The translations under genes and the position numbers were made by a program. Below the pieces are notes generated by a model. That model did not search any database, was not told where the DNA came from, and saw only the letters and a program-made list of their open reading frames with translations. This document shows positions 1-7,483 of a DNA stretch of 50,641 nt, in pieces (position 1 is the stretch's first letter; each line of letters opens with the position of its first letter). The DNA comes from Anaerotignum sp. (GTDB lineage: Bacteria > Bacillota > Clostridia > Lachnospirales > Anaerotignaceae): positions 1 through 50,641 of the forward strand of contig JAQUSU010000007.1 of the NCBI GenBank assembly GCA_028710085.1. Reading direction: 5' to 3'.

Positions 1-102
1 TCGGAAGTAAGGTCCCTTGAAGATAACGAGGTAGATAGGTTGGAGGTGTAAGCACGGCAACGTGTTCAGCTGACCAATACTAATAGACCGAGGGCTTGAC
101 CA
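1..102 (+). rRNA. 23S ribosomal RNA, 3' end (partial)
   Basis: The first ~100 bases match the conserved 3' terminus of bacterial 23S rRNA, including the helix around 'GTGTAAGCACGGCAACGTG' and the closing 'ACTAATAGACCGAGGGCTTG'. The gene enters from the left edge, so only the last domain is present. The exact 3' nucleotide is estimated from the usual end just after '...GGCTTGACC'. The tRNA genes follow on the same strand, as expected for the distal part of an rrn operon. Confidence 0.93.
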
Positions 103-291
103 ATAAATCGATTGATGATATAATAGCAAGGTGATTTCTTTTCCTAACGGAAAAGATCGCTAAATTTCCTTCGCATCAACAACCTCTTTACACCTACGGT
201 GTCTGGTCGGTAGTTGATAAACGCTTAGGAAAGCGCTAATGTTCTTGTATTCAGTTTTGAAGGTGTATCTTCGCTTTGCGAAATACCTTAT

Positions 292-367
292 AGGGGTATA
301 GTTCAGTCGGTAGAACGTTGGTCTCCAAAACCAAATGTCGAGGGTTCGAGTCCTTCTGCCCCTGCCA
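292..367 (+). tRNA. tRNA-Trp (CCA anticodon)
   Basis: A 76-nt cloverleaf with acceptor stem AGGGGTA/TGCCCCT, anticodon loop reading CTCCAAA (anticodon CCA) and T-loop TTCGAGT. The 3' CCA is encoded. It is the first tRNA downstream of the 23S gene and is probably co-transcribed with it. Confidence 0.96.
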
Positions 368-401
368 TTATAATTAAATATCCAGCGCCATATTCTAATG
401 T

Positions 402-475
<74 letters not shown>

Positions 476-480
476 TTTAT

Positions 481-553
481 GGGAGTTTAGCTCAGCTGGG
501 AGAGCATCTGCCTTACAAGCAGAGGGTCACAGGTTCGAGCCCTGTAACTCCCA
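481..553 (+). tRNA. tRNA-Val (TAC anticodon)
   Basis: The cloverleaf has acceptor stem GGGAGTT/AACTCCC, anticodon arm TCTGC-CTTACAA-GCAGA (anticodon TAC) and T-loop TTCGAGC. The discriminator is A73 and no CCA is encoded. It lies 5 bp after tRNA-Asp and just before a strong terminator, so it closes the rrn/tRNA transcript. Confidence 0.96.
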
Positions 554-558
554 TTTTT

Positions 559-596
559 AAACCACTTCTTAATTTAAGAGGTGGTTTTTATTTTTT
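559..596 (+). terminator. Rho-independent terminator of the rrn/tRNA operon
   Basis: A perfect inverted repeat, AACCACTTCTTA with TAAGAGGTGGTT, around a short AT loop, followed by a T-rich tract. It sits 6 bp after tRNA-Val. Confidence 0.9.
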
Positions 597-643
597 ATTA
601 CATATTTTCACCATAGTATTTTATACGAAATAGGAGTGGAAAA

Positions 644-820
644 ATGAGTTCAAACTGTGAGTCATGTATGTATTTTTGTTACGATGAGGAAAATGATGAA
701 TATTATTGCCAAGTAAATTTAGATGAGGATGAGATGGAACGATTTATGAGGGATGAATATAAAGAATGCCCTTATTATCGATTGGAAGATGAATATAAAA
801 CTGTGCGAAAGCAAATGTGA
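644..820 (+). CDS. Small cysteine-rich DUF6472-type protein (58 aa)
   Basis: This ORF is too short for the supplied track. It starts at ATG 644 after the SD 'TAGGAGTG' and encodes a 58-residue acidic protein beginning MSSNCESCMYFCYDEEN. It carries a CxxC (CESC) near the N-terminus, a Cys in 'YYCQVNLDED' and another in 'ECPYYR', a likely metal-binding four-cysteine arrangement. The composition and layout match the small DUF6472 proteins of Clostridia, of unknown function. The ACT-domain gene begins 12 bp downstream and is probably co-transcribed. The identification is from pattern memory; the four Cys and the SD are seen directly. Confidence 0.75.
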   Translation: MSSNCESCMYFCYDEENDEYYCQVNLDEDEMERFMRDEYKECPYYRLEDEYKTVRKQM

Positions 821-832
821 GGTGGAATTAAG

Positions 833-1204
833 ATGCTGTTGGAATGGTTAGACGGTGAGTTTTCTGTCGCAAAATGGACAAGCGAGCGAAAAATTGAAGA
901 ACTAGGAAATTTTTGCTTTTGGTCGAGAACAGATCAAGAGCTTTCCTTAGTTTGCCCAATAGATTGCTTACCTGAGGATGCCGAAAAGCATGAAGATGGT
1001 TGGGTGGGTTTTCGCGTTGCAGGACAGATGGATTTTTCTTTGGTAGGAATACTTTCGAAAATATCGGGATGCTTATCGGAAAAAAAGATTAGCATATTTG
1101 CCGTATCAACCTTTGATACAGATTATATTTTTATAAAGAAAAAGGATGCACACGCAGCACAAAAAGCGTTAGAAGCGATAGATTATAAATTTATGAAAAA
1201 ATAA
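833..1204 (+). CDS. ACT domain-containing protein
   Basis: A 123-residue cytosolic protein. The C-terminal half (about residues 60-120) has an ACT-type beta-alpha-beta pattern: 'FSLVGILSKISGCLSEKKI', then 'IFAVSTFDTDYIFIK', then a helix 'AQKALEAIDY'. The N-terminal half is a second, degenerate ACT-like module, giving the two-module CASTOR-like architecture. ACT modules bind amino acids as allosteric sensors; there is no catalytic domain here, so a regulatory or sensing role is inference and the ligand is unknown. ATG 833 follows SD 'GAGGTGG'. It forms a two-gene unit with the DUF6472 gene and ends before a hairpin. Confidence 0.8.
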   Translation: MLLEWLDGEFSVAKWTSERKIEELGNFCFWSRTDQELSLVCPIDCLPEDAEKHEDGWVGFRVAGQMDFSLVGILSKISGCLSEKKISIFAVSTFDTDYIFIKKKDAHAAQKALEAIDYKFMKK

Positions 1205-1229
1205 TAGAAGTTATCTATAAAAAATACTT

Positions 1230-1265
1230 AAGGGCAGAATAATTTTACTTTTCTGCCCTTATCTT
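1230..1265 (+). terminator. Hairpin terminator after the ACT gene
   Basis: AAGGGCAGAA pairs with TTCTGCCCTT around an AT loop; only a weak T-rich tail follows. It lies between the rightward ACT gene and the convergent LysR gene and may serve both. Confidence 0.65.
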
Positions 1266-1365
1266 ATGATTGGGATGTACCCTCTGAAAAACTTGATTTA
1301 TGAAGTCGTTTAAATTTTGCCCCTTCTATGGCACAGGCTTGCTTTTTCATTAGAAATGTTTGCAC

Positions 1366-2241
1366 TCAATAATGTTTTGTTAAATGATTGATTAACATAT
1401 TCATTTTTTCGGTAATGAATTTATTCTTATGATGGGCAATTTTAAAACTTCTTATGAACTCGATGCCATCAATCCTAGATGAAAACAGCGTTTGGTTACC
1501 TAGCTCCTTCACAACGGATTTTTCTGAAATAACAGAAATTCCAAGATTGTTTTCAACTGCATTTTTAATAGTTTCAGAATTATTGCAAACCCATGAAGCC
1601 TTCCAGTTCACATTGCTGGCGGCCATTTTTATTTCAAAAAGCCTTCTCGTTCCGCTGCCCATTTCACGGATAATAAAATTCTCGTTTTCAAGTTCGTGGG
1701 GATTAATGATGGATTTTTTAGAAAAAGGATGATTTTTTCCGCAGATTAAAATGAGCTCATCCTTCAAAAACGGCCTGATTTTTATGTCGGGCGAAATGAT
1801 TTCTCCTTCTACAAGGCCCAAATCCACTTTATTACTAAGGATAAGGGATTCTATGACCGAGGTATTGTCCTCAACAACAGCAATTTCCGTTGTGGGGCTG
1901 ATCTTTTTAAAATCTCTGACGAATTGGGGCAGAATCGCGGCACCCACGGTTACACTTGCACCTATTCTTATAAATTCGCTTTCGGATAAGGCTTTTATGC
2001 TTGCTTGGGCTTCTTCGGTCATTTCCGTGATATGCCTGGCATAGCTGAGCAGTTTTTCTCCCACGTTGGTAAGATATATTCTTTTGGAAAGCCGTTCGAA
2101 AAGCTTCGTCCCATAATAAGTTTCAAGGTCTGAAATTGCCTGACTGACTGCAGATTGAGAAATATATAGCCGTTCTGCCGCCTGGGTCATATTCATCGTT
2201 TCACAAACTTCAATAAAAATTTTAAAATGCCTTAGTGTCAC
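1366..2241 (-). CDS. LysR family transcriptional regulator (YeiE/CysL-like)
   Basis: A 291-residue LysR-type regulator. The winged-HTH starts at the N-terminus ('TLRHFKIFIEVCETMNM', 'AAERLYISQSAVSQAISDL'), followed by the periplasmic-binding-like effector domain. The supplied ORF starts at ATG 2256, but GTG 2241 is preferred: the SD GGAGG overlaps the upstream ATG and sits 8 bp before GTG, and the protein then begins at the canonical 'MTLRHF' position. It is divergently transcribed from a YeiH-family exporter, a pairing in which the LysR protein normally controls the exporter. A perfect palindrome in the intergenic gap is a likely binding site. The effector is not known from sequence. Confidence 0.9.
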   Translation of the reverse strand: MTLRHFKIFIEVCETMNMTQAAERLYISQSAVSQAISDLETYYGTKLFERLSKRIYLTNVGEKLLSYARHITEMTEEAQASIKALSESEFIRIGASVTVGAAILPQFVRDFKKISPTTEIAVVEDNTSVIESLILSNKVDLGLVEGEIISPDIKIRPFLKDELILICGKNHPFSKKSIINPHELENENFIIREMGSGTRRLFEIKMAASNVNWKASWVCNNSETIKNAVENNLGISVISEKSVVKELGNQTLFSSRIDGIEFIRSFKIAHHKNKFITEKMNMLINHLTKHY

Positions 2242-2259
2242 GAATGTTTCCTCCAATAC

Positions 2260-2275
2260 ATAAGTAATTACTTAT
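2260..2275. promoter_or_regulatory. Putative LysR operator palindrome
   Basis: ATAAGTAATTACTTAT is a perfect 16-bp dyad in the gap between the divergent LysR and yeiH genes. It lies just upstream of the SD of the LysR gene and about 12 bp upstream of a TATAAT (2287-2292) facing yeiH, so it would cover the -35 position of that promoter. Placement and symmetry fit LysR autoregulation plus activation of the exporter. Confidence 0.55.
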
Positions 2276-2359
2276 CAATACTATCTTATAATAATATTTT
2301 AATTATCATAAAGCAAGATGTATAATGAAAAAGGAATAATAAAAACAAAGGAGATTGTT

Positions 2360-3346
2360 ATGAAAATGGTGAAAAGAAAAATTTTGGGTATTTTGCTTGC
2401 AGGAATAATAGCGATACCAGCATGGTTTATCGGTAAAGCTGTGCCAATTGTAGGAAGTCCGGTTTTGGGGATATTGTTTGGAATGATTCTTGCATTTTGG
2501 AAGCGACCGGTGACATTTAACGAAGGGATTCAGTTTACCTCAAAAAAAATATTACAGTACGCAATTATTCTTCTTGGATTTGAAATGAATTTATTCAATA
2601 TATTTACTGTGGGAAAGCAAACGCTTTTGTTAATGGTATTTACACTTTCTGCATCCTTTTTGACAGCATATTTTGGCGGAAAGCTGCTCAAACTTGATTC
2701 AAACACAAAAACGTTGATTGGTGTTGGTTCTTCTATATGCGGCGGTTCCGCCATTGCAGCAACGGCCCCTGTAATTAATGCCAATGATGAAGAAGTTGCA
2801 CGGTCTATATCTACCATATTTTTATTCAATGTTATGGCTGCGTTCTTGTTTCCCTTTTTGGGGCATGTGCTTGGCATGAGTGACCACACCTTTGGCCTGT
2901 GGGCGGGAACTGCTGTGAATGACACATCGTCGGTTGTTGCGGCAGGCTATGCATTTAGTGATGCAGCTGGGAATCTTTCGGTCATTGTAAAGCTGACACG
3001 AACCCTTGCCATCGTTCCAATCACTCTGGTTCTTGCGGTAATTACATCTAAAAAGAATGCAGGCGAAAATGCAAATTACAGCATAGCAAAGATATTCCCT
3101 TGGTTTGTACTTGGATTTCTTGCAGCGTCAATAATCAATACATTTTTACCGGTTTCCCCTGAGCTTACACATTTTCTTTCCCAAGCAGGAAAATTTATGA
3201 TTGTAATGGCTATGGCAGCCATTGGTTTAAATACAAACATTGTGAAGCTGGTGAAAAATGGATCCAAACCAATTTTTCTCGGTTTTTTATGCTGGATTTC
3301 AATTTCAGTGATGTCACTTGCCGTTCAGTATCTTTTTCATATCTGA
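2360..3346 (+). CDS. YeiH family putative exporter (UPF0324)
   Basis: A 328-residue integral membrane protein with about 9-10 hydrophobic helices. It shows the family's glycine-rich signatures 'GVGSSICGGSAIAATAPV' and 'WAGTAVNDTSSVVAAGY'. YeiH proteins are annotated as putative sulfate or other anion exporters, but the substrate is not firmly established. The track ORF starts at ATG 2318; ATG 2360 is preferred because AAAGGAG lies 6 bp upstream, whereas the earlier ATG has no SD. It is divergent from a LysR regulator and followed by a clear terminator, so it is a single-gene transcript. Confidence 0.88.
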   Translation: MKMVKRKILGILLAGIIAIPAWFIGKAVPIVGSPVLGILFGMILAFWKRPVTFNEGIQFTSKKILQYAIILLGFEMNLFNIFTVGKQTLLLMVFTLSASFLTAYFGGKLLKLDSNTKTLIGVGSSICGGSAIAATAPVINANDEEVARSISTIFLFNVMAAFLFPFLGHVLGMSDHTFGLWAGTAVNDTSSVVAAGYAFSDAAGNLSVIVKLTRTLAIVPITLVLAVITSKKNAGENANYSIAKIFPWFVLGFLAASIINTFLPVSPELTHFLSQAGKFMIVMAMAAIGLNTNIVKLVKNGSKPIFLGFLCWISISVMSLAVQYLFHI

Positions 3347-3416
3347 GAACAATACATAAAAGAGCTATGAATCATTTCCCTAAGATGTTTCGGCCATAGA
3401 AAAATTTCATAATAGA

Positions 3417-3452
3417 AGCGTATTCGTCCGGTTGGATTAATACGCTTTTTTT
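3417..3452 (+). terminator. Terminator of the yeiH-like gene
   Basis: AGCGTATT pairs with AATACGCT around a 14-nt loop, followed by seven T. The rest of the 3347-3714 gap is AT-rich with no further gene seen; it holds the lepB promoter. Confidence 0.88.
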
Positions 3453-3624
3453 GAAATAATTATTTGCCTAATTCTATCTCCAACGAAAATCAAGTGTATC
3501 CGTAAATTTTTTTTGTTTTTTTGCTAAAATAGGACATAGTAATTATTTGGGCGTTATCCTAGGCTTTTTCAACAAAATGAAAATGCTTATCGAAAAATAG
3601 GAAAAAATTACTATGCATTTTAAC

Positions 3625-3652
3625 TTGCTATTTTTGGAGAATTTTGTATACT
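3625..3652 (+). promoter_or_regulatory. Putative sigma-A promoter for lepB
   Basis: TTGCTA (-35), a 16-bp spacer and TATACT (-10), with the start codon about 60 bp downstream. It is the best sigma-A match in the gap before signal peptidase. Confidence 0.45.
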
Positions 3653-3714
3653 TTTATATAGAAAGGTAATTTTTTGTTTATTGGGAAAATAATTGTAATG
3701 AGAGGTAAAGTGCT

Positions 3715-4218
3715 TTGAATGAGATTTTAAAGGATTGGGGAAATGTAATTCTGCGTGCCGCTATCATTTTAGTCGTTCTATTTTTCTTTTTTTGGCCTGT
3801 AAAGCTTCAGGGAAGCTCTATGGAGTCCACCCTCAATGACGGAGATATTATTTGTATGAGCCGTTTTTTTGTGCAAATGGGTTGGTATGAAAAGGGAGAT
3901 ATTGTTGTTTTTCAATACAATGAGCAGGGAAAGGAAAAAACAGTTTTGAAACGAATTCTTGCCACCGAGGACGATCATATTCGTTTGCTTGCGGATGGCT
4001 CCGTTGAAATCAATGGAGAGCCGCTGGAGGAGAATTATGTGGAAGGGCCAACCAATGGCATTGTGGATATGACAGTTCCAAAAAACACTGTATTTGTAAT
4101 GGGGGACAATCGAGGCACCAGCTTTGATAGCCGAAATATGGGCGTGATCTCTTGTGATGACTTGACAGGAAAGGTTGTTTTTCGCTGGTTTCCCCTCAAC
4201 CAAATGAGAAGTTTTTAA
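3715..4218 (+). CDS. lepB: Signal peptidase I
   Basis: A 167-residue S26 signal peptidase of the short Gram-positive (SipS-like) type with one N-terminal membrane anchor (about residues 10-28). The catalytic Ser is in 'GSSMEST' (S35), the general-base Lys in 'TVLKRILA' (K79), and the conserved box 'VMGDNRGTSFDSR' is near the C-terminus. It cleaves Sec signal peptides on the outer face of the membrane. The start is TTG 3715, placed 9 bp after 'AGAGGT', and gives the expected short cytosolic N-terminus; no ATG start is available. It is flanked by terminators and therefore monocistronic. Confidence 0.93.
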   Translation: MNEILKDWGNVILRAAIILVVLFFFFWPVKLQGSSMESTLNDGDIICMSRFFVQMGWYEKGDIVVFQYNEQGKEKTVLKRILATEDDHIRLLADGSVEINGEPLEENYVEGPTNGIVDMTVPKNTVFVMGDNRGTSFDSRNMGVISCDDLTGKVVFRWFPLNQMRSF

Positions 4219-4327
4219 TATTCTTGTGGGCGATTTGGAAACGAAGAAGCTTCCGTTTTATTTAATTGCAAGGCTATTCCCCATGGGGAATTTCAAATAA
4301 TTTCATAGCAGCTTTCTAAGATAGATT

Positions 4328-4387
4328 AAAACACACCTGATACATAATTCTTTCCATGAATTCATGTGACAGGGTGTTTTTTATTTG
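4328..4387 (+). terminator. Terminator after lepB
   Basis: A long imperfect hairpin, AAAACACACCTG...CATAATTC with GAATTCATG...CAGGGTGTTTT, running into TTTTTTATTT. It ends the lepB transcript. Confidence 0.8.
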
Positions 4388-4431
4388 CAAATTTCAAGAC
4401 ATATTTTAAAATCAAAAAAGTTTTTTTCTAG

Positions 4432-4458
4432 GAATTCCTTAGGTTTTTGGAATACAAT
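4432..4458 (+). promoter_or_regulatory. Possible sigma-E-type (sporulation) promoter for sipL
   Basis: AATACAAT at 4451-4458 resembles the sigma-E -10 consensus CATACAAT. GGAATTC about 14 bp upstream is a weak -35 candidate. A mother-cell promoter is expected for a SipL-type coat gene, but the -35 match is poor. Confidence 0.3.
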
Positions 4459-4497
4459 GGCACAAATTCAATATATTTATATATAGACAAAGGGTGG

Positions 4498-4557
4498 ATG
4501 GTGACCACGAAAAGGGAAAAGCCCGAAATCAGTGTCTTAAAACTGCCGCAAGAATAG
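4498..4557 (+). CDS. Possible 19-residue leader peptide before sipL
   Basis: ATG 4498 follows 'AGGGTGG' closely and opens a short frame reading MVTTKREKPEISVLKLPQE, then TAG. It ends 16 bp before the sipL start and just before its SD. The peptide is basic and not low-complexity. It could be a leader peptide or a chance ORF; no function is known. Confidence 0.3.
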   Translation: MVTTKREKPEISVLKLPQE

Positions 4558-4572
4558 CAAAGGAGGTTTATT

Positions 4573-6135
4573 ATGCCGATGGAATGGGAAAGAGAAGAAA
4601 TCGTTTTGAAACAGCATGGTGGGAAGCAAGCCTCTCAGATCTTGCTGGAAGGGGATATCATCGCGCCTGACAGCAAGCCTGATGTAAATGAAGTTTTGTG
4701 TTGCCATGGAAAGATTAGAATGAAGGATGTACGGGTGGGAGAGGATCGAATTAACCTCTCTGGTGACTTGGATTTAAACATTCTATATTCCTCTGACAAG
4801 GGTGAAGATGCTGTATATGCAATGAACACCAGTTTACCCATTGAAGATATTATTTATATGGATGGACTGGAAAAGGATATGCAGGCAAAATTAACAACTG
4901 TGCTGGAGCATTTGGACTGTCAAGTAATCAATGATAGAAAGTTAGGGGTTAAGGCTGTAATAGGGCTAACCGCAGATGCTGAACGTATACATAAGGTAGA
5001 TGCAGTGGTGCCCAATGAAGGCAATGGCATGGCCTTTTTGGAAGATAAGCTTCACATGGAAGAAGTAGTGGCTGAGAAAAAGGACAGGTTTACAATTAAG
5101 GAAGAAATTACTTTGCCGGAAACGGCTGCACCTGTTGGGGAAATATTAGCCTGCGAATTCAGCCTGGCAGACCAAGAGATTCGCCCGATGGATGGAAAGG
5201 TAATGATTCGTAGTAATTTATTGATGGATATCCTGTATACCGATGATCAAGGGACAGGAACAGTTCATGTATGGAGTGAAAAAATTCCTTTTAACGGATA
5301 TTTGGAGGCGGAGGGAATTACGCCAAAAAGTACGGTTAATATGGACTTGACCATTGGAGAAACTTCAGTTAAAACAGAGCTTGATGATGATGGCGAGCCA
5401 CGAATTTTGAATGTGGACGTTACCATTTTAGGAGAGCTGTCTGCACGGGAGGTAGTGGAAAAAGATGTAGTGACGGATGCCTATGCCCCGGGCATGGAAG
5501 TCGAGGTTATCAGAGAAACTGTAACATATCCCATTTGTGTGGGGAGAACGAAAAATCAATTTACAATAAAAGAGAAAATCACCTTGGATAACGATGAACT
5601 TCCTATGCTGCAAGCGGGAAAGGCATGGGGAAATCTTATGATTCAGGATGTAAATGCACAAGCTGATATGATTCAAGTGGATGGGGTCTTGGCGGCAGAA
5701 ATTCTGTATTTTTCTCAAGAGGACGATCATGCTGTTTGTATGGTGAAGAAGGGAATTCCCTTTAGTCAGAAAATTGAGATGAAAGGGGTTACTCCAGAAG
5801 ACGATATTAATGCAAAAGGCACACTGGAGGAAATTGATTTTCAGATTTTATCCGACCGAGAAGGAGAACTGCTTGCGACGATGATGCTCGAAGTGGAGGC
5901 AAGCAGAGAAGAAACGGCTGACCTTGTTACGGACATTCATGTGAAAAACACCGAAAAAACACAGAAACCCGTAGCTGGGGCGGTTATTTATACTGTTCAG
6001 CCAGGGGATAGCCTTTGGACAATTGCAAAGCATTTTGATACCACCATTCAGCGTATTTTGATGGTAAATGATATTGAGAATCCGGATCTCATTTATCCAG
6101 GTCAAAAGCTACTCATTATTAAAATGATTCACTGA
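4573..6135 (+). CDS. sipL: SipL-type spore coat protein (DUF3794 repeats + LysM)
   Basis: A 520-residue protein. It contains repeated DUF3794 (SPOCS) modules of about 120 residues, recognisable by the recurring 'F.IKEEITLP' and 'G.......DILYTDDQ' blocks (about residues 30-150, 165-290 and 320-440). It ends with one LysM domain (residues about 470-518: 'YTVQPGDSLWTIAKHF', 'NPDLIYPGQKLLI'). In Clostridioides difficile, SipL is a mother-cell coat morphogenetic protein whose LysM contacts SpoIVA; the same architecture and length are seen here. The start ATG 4573 has SD AAAGGAGG. No signal peptide is present, consistent with a cytosolic mother-cell protein. The symbol is assigned by architecture. 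Confidence 0.85.
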   Translation: MPMEWEREEIVLKQHGGKQASQILLEGDIIAPDSKPDVNEVLCCHGKIRMKDVRVGEDRINLSGDLDLNILYSSDKGEDAVYAMNTSLPIEDIIYMDGLEKDMQAKLTTVLEHLDCQVINDRKLGVKAVIGLTADAERIHKVDAVVPNEGNGMAFLEDKLHMEEVVAEKKDRFTIKEEITLPETAAPVGEILACEFSLADQEIRPMDGKVMIRSNLLMDILYTDDQGTGTVHVWSEKIPFNGYLEAEGITPKSTVNMDLTIGETSVKTELDDDGEPRILNVDVTILGELSAREVVEKDVVTDAYAPGMEVEVIRETVTYPICVGRTKNQFTIKEKITLDNDELPMLQAGKAWGNLMIQDVNAQADMIQVDGVLAAEILYFSQEDDHAVCMVKKGIPFSQKIEMKGVTPEDDINAKGTLEEIDFQILSDREGELLATMMLEVEASREETADLVTDIHVKNTEKTQKPVAGAVIYTVQPGDSLWTIAKHFDTTIQRILMVNDIENPDLIYPGQKLLIIKMIH

Positions 6136-6151
6136 CAAATGTGCGAAAAAC

Positions 6152-6344
6152 CTTGGGCGCCGCCCTCTCACTGCCCAAGATAGGGCAGACGGCGGAGCCG
6201 GCTTTTGCATAGCAAAAGTGATGACCCCCTGCTTGCTTTTTGTAAAAAGCAAGACCAAAAACTTTTATTGAAACCGCATAGCTATCCGGTTTCAGATGGG
6301 TCAAGGGTGAAACCCTTGTAAGAGTTTGAGGGCAAAGCCCTCAA
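6152..6344. repeat. Array of six consecutive hairpin palindromes
   Basis: Back-to-back inverted repeats fill this gap: CTTGGGC/GCCCAAG (6152-6179), CTTTTGC/GCAAAAG (6202-6218), CTTGCTTTTT/AAAAAGCAAG (6232-6253), TGAAACCG/CGGTTTCA (6269-6294), CAAGGGT/ACCCTTG (6302-6318) and TTGAGGGC/GCCCTCAA (6326-6344). A seventh hairpin (6369-6396) is a terminator. The 61-aa antisense ORF across it is a by-product. The arrangement looks like a palindromic (REP/MITE-like) intergenic element. Confidence 0.75.
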
Positions 6345-6368
6345 GGTTTTGACTTTGTCTACGTCCTT

Positions 6369-6396
6369 ACGGACAGCGCTTGCTGTCCGTTTTTTT
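6369..6396 (+). terminator. Strong terminator downstream of sipL
   Basis: ACGGACAGC pairs perfectly with GCTGTCCGT around a 4-nt loop, followed by seven T. Confidence 0.9.
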
Positions 6397-6535
6397 ATTA
6401 TAACAAAGGATGGAAAAGAATTTAGACAAAATGAAAAAACCCCTTTACTTTAGCGTAGTAGTGTGATAATATAATAAAGAATTCACAGAAGACTTAGTTG
6501 TATTAGTAGAAAGAATGACAAAGGGGAAATGAAGT

Positions 6536-7378
6536 ATGAAAAAATATTTAGCGTTAGTTTTAGCAATGGTAATGAGTGTTTCTGTATTGGCGGGCTGTGG
6601 CAGCGATGCTGCGAAACCTGAAGCTACTCCTGCAGAAGATACTGCAACAGAAGAACGTACAAAGTTAATTGTTGGTTTTGATGCGGAGTATCCTCCTTAT
6701 GGTTACCGTAACGAAGCAGGCGATTATGTAGGGTTTGACTTGGATTTGGCCGCAGAGGTTTGCTCTCGTCGTGGTTGGGAACTGGTAAAACAGCCTATTG
6801 ACTGGGATGCTAAGGATATGGAGCTTAGCAGCGGTTCTATTGATTGTATTTGGAATGGCTTTACTATGACTGGCAGAGAAGCAAACTATACCTTCTCTGA
6901 GCCCTATGTAGACAATAGTATTGTTTTTGTGGTAAGAACAGATTCCGGCATTAAAACGAAGGCTGATTTGGCCGGTAAGGCTGTTATGACACAGTCTGAT
7001 TCTTCTGCACTGACTGCATTAACAAATGAAGAGGATAATGAAGAAAATTTGGCATTGGCTGCAAGCTTTTCTTCTTTGGAACAAACGCCAGATTATAATT
7101 CCGCATTTATGAATTTGGAAGCCGGCTCTACCGATGCAATTGCCGTTGATATTGGCGTAGCACAGTTTCAGTTAACTACTCGTGGAGATGTATTTACAAT
7201 GCTTGAGGAGCCTCTTTCTACAGAGCAGTATGGCATTGGCTTTAGACTGGGTGATACCGAATTGCGCGATCAGGTTCAGGTAACATTAGATGAAATGTTG
7301 GAAGATGGTACCTTTGATGAAATTGCAGCAGATTATAAGGATTATAATTTAGATCAAATGGTTTGCCTTGGCAAGTAA
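6536..7378 (+). CDS. Amino acid ABC transporter substrate-binding lipoprotein
   Basis: A 280-residue lipoprotein with signal peptide and lipobox 'VSVLAGC' (lipidated C21), a short low-complexity linker, then a family-3 solute-binding domain starting 'KLIVGFDAEYPPYGYRNEAG'. 'GFDLDLAAEVC', 'WDAKDMELSSGSIDCIWNGF' and 'SEPYVDNSIVFVV' are typical of polar amino-acid binders. It would capture an amino acid outside the membrane for the permease and ATPase that follow. ATG 6536 has SD AAAGGGG. A stable hairpin between this gene and the permease probably keeps the binding protein in excess. The exact ligand cannot be read from sequence. Confidence 0.93.
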   Translation: MKKYLALVLAMVMSVSVLAGCGSDAAKPEATPAEDTATEERTKLIVGFDAEYPPYGYRNEAGDYVGFDLDLAAEVCSRRGWELVKQPIDWDAKDMELSSGSIDCIWNGFTMTGREANYTFSEPYVDNSIVFVVRTDSGIKTKADLAGKAVMTQSDSSALTALTNEEDNEENLALAASFSSLEQTPDYNSAFMNLEAGSTDAIAVDIGVAQFQLTTRGDVFTMLEEPLSTEQYGIGFRLGDTELRDQVQVTLDEMLEDGTFDEIAADYKDYNLDQMVCLGK

Positions 7379-7404
7379 TTTGATGTAGAATAAAAGAAAA
7401 ATAA

Positions 7405-7428
7405 AGCGTGTCGGAACTCCGGCACGCT
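7405..7428 (+). terminator. Intra-operon attenuating/stabilising hairpin
   Basis: AGCGTGTCGG pairs with CCGGCACGCT around a 4-nt loop, with no run of T directly after. It lies between the binding protein and permease genes, the usual place for a 3'-protective or partial-termination hairpin. Confidence 0.6.
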
Positions 7429-7483
7429 TATCCTTGCTTTATAGAGGTGTATGTAAATAATTGTAAAATATGGGGGTTTTCTT

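Noticed and set aside
1454-2044. Plus-strand ORFs (92 and 97 aa) inside the LysR gene
   Set aside because: Antisense shadows of a well-conserved regulator, without SD or domain.
6119-6304. 61-aa ORF on the minus strand in the sipL-ABC gap
   Set aside because: It is created by the hairpin array, has no SD, and its residues follow the palindromes.
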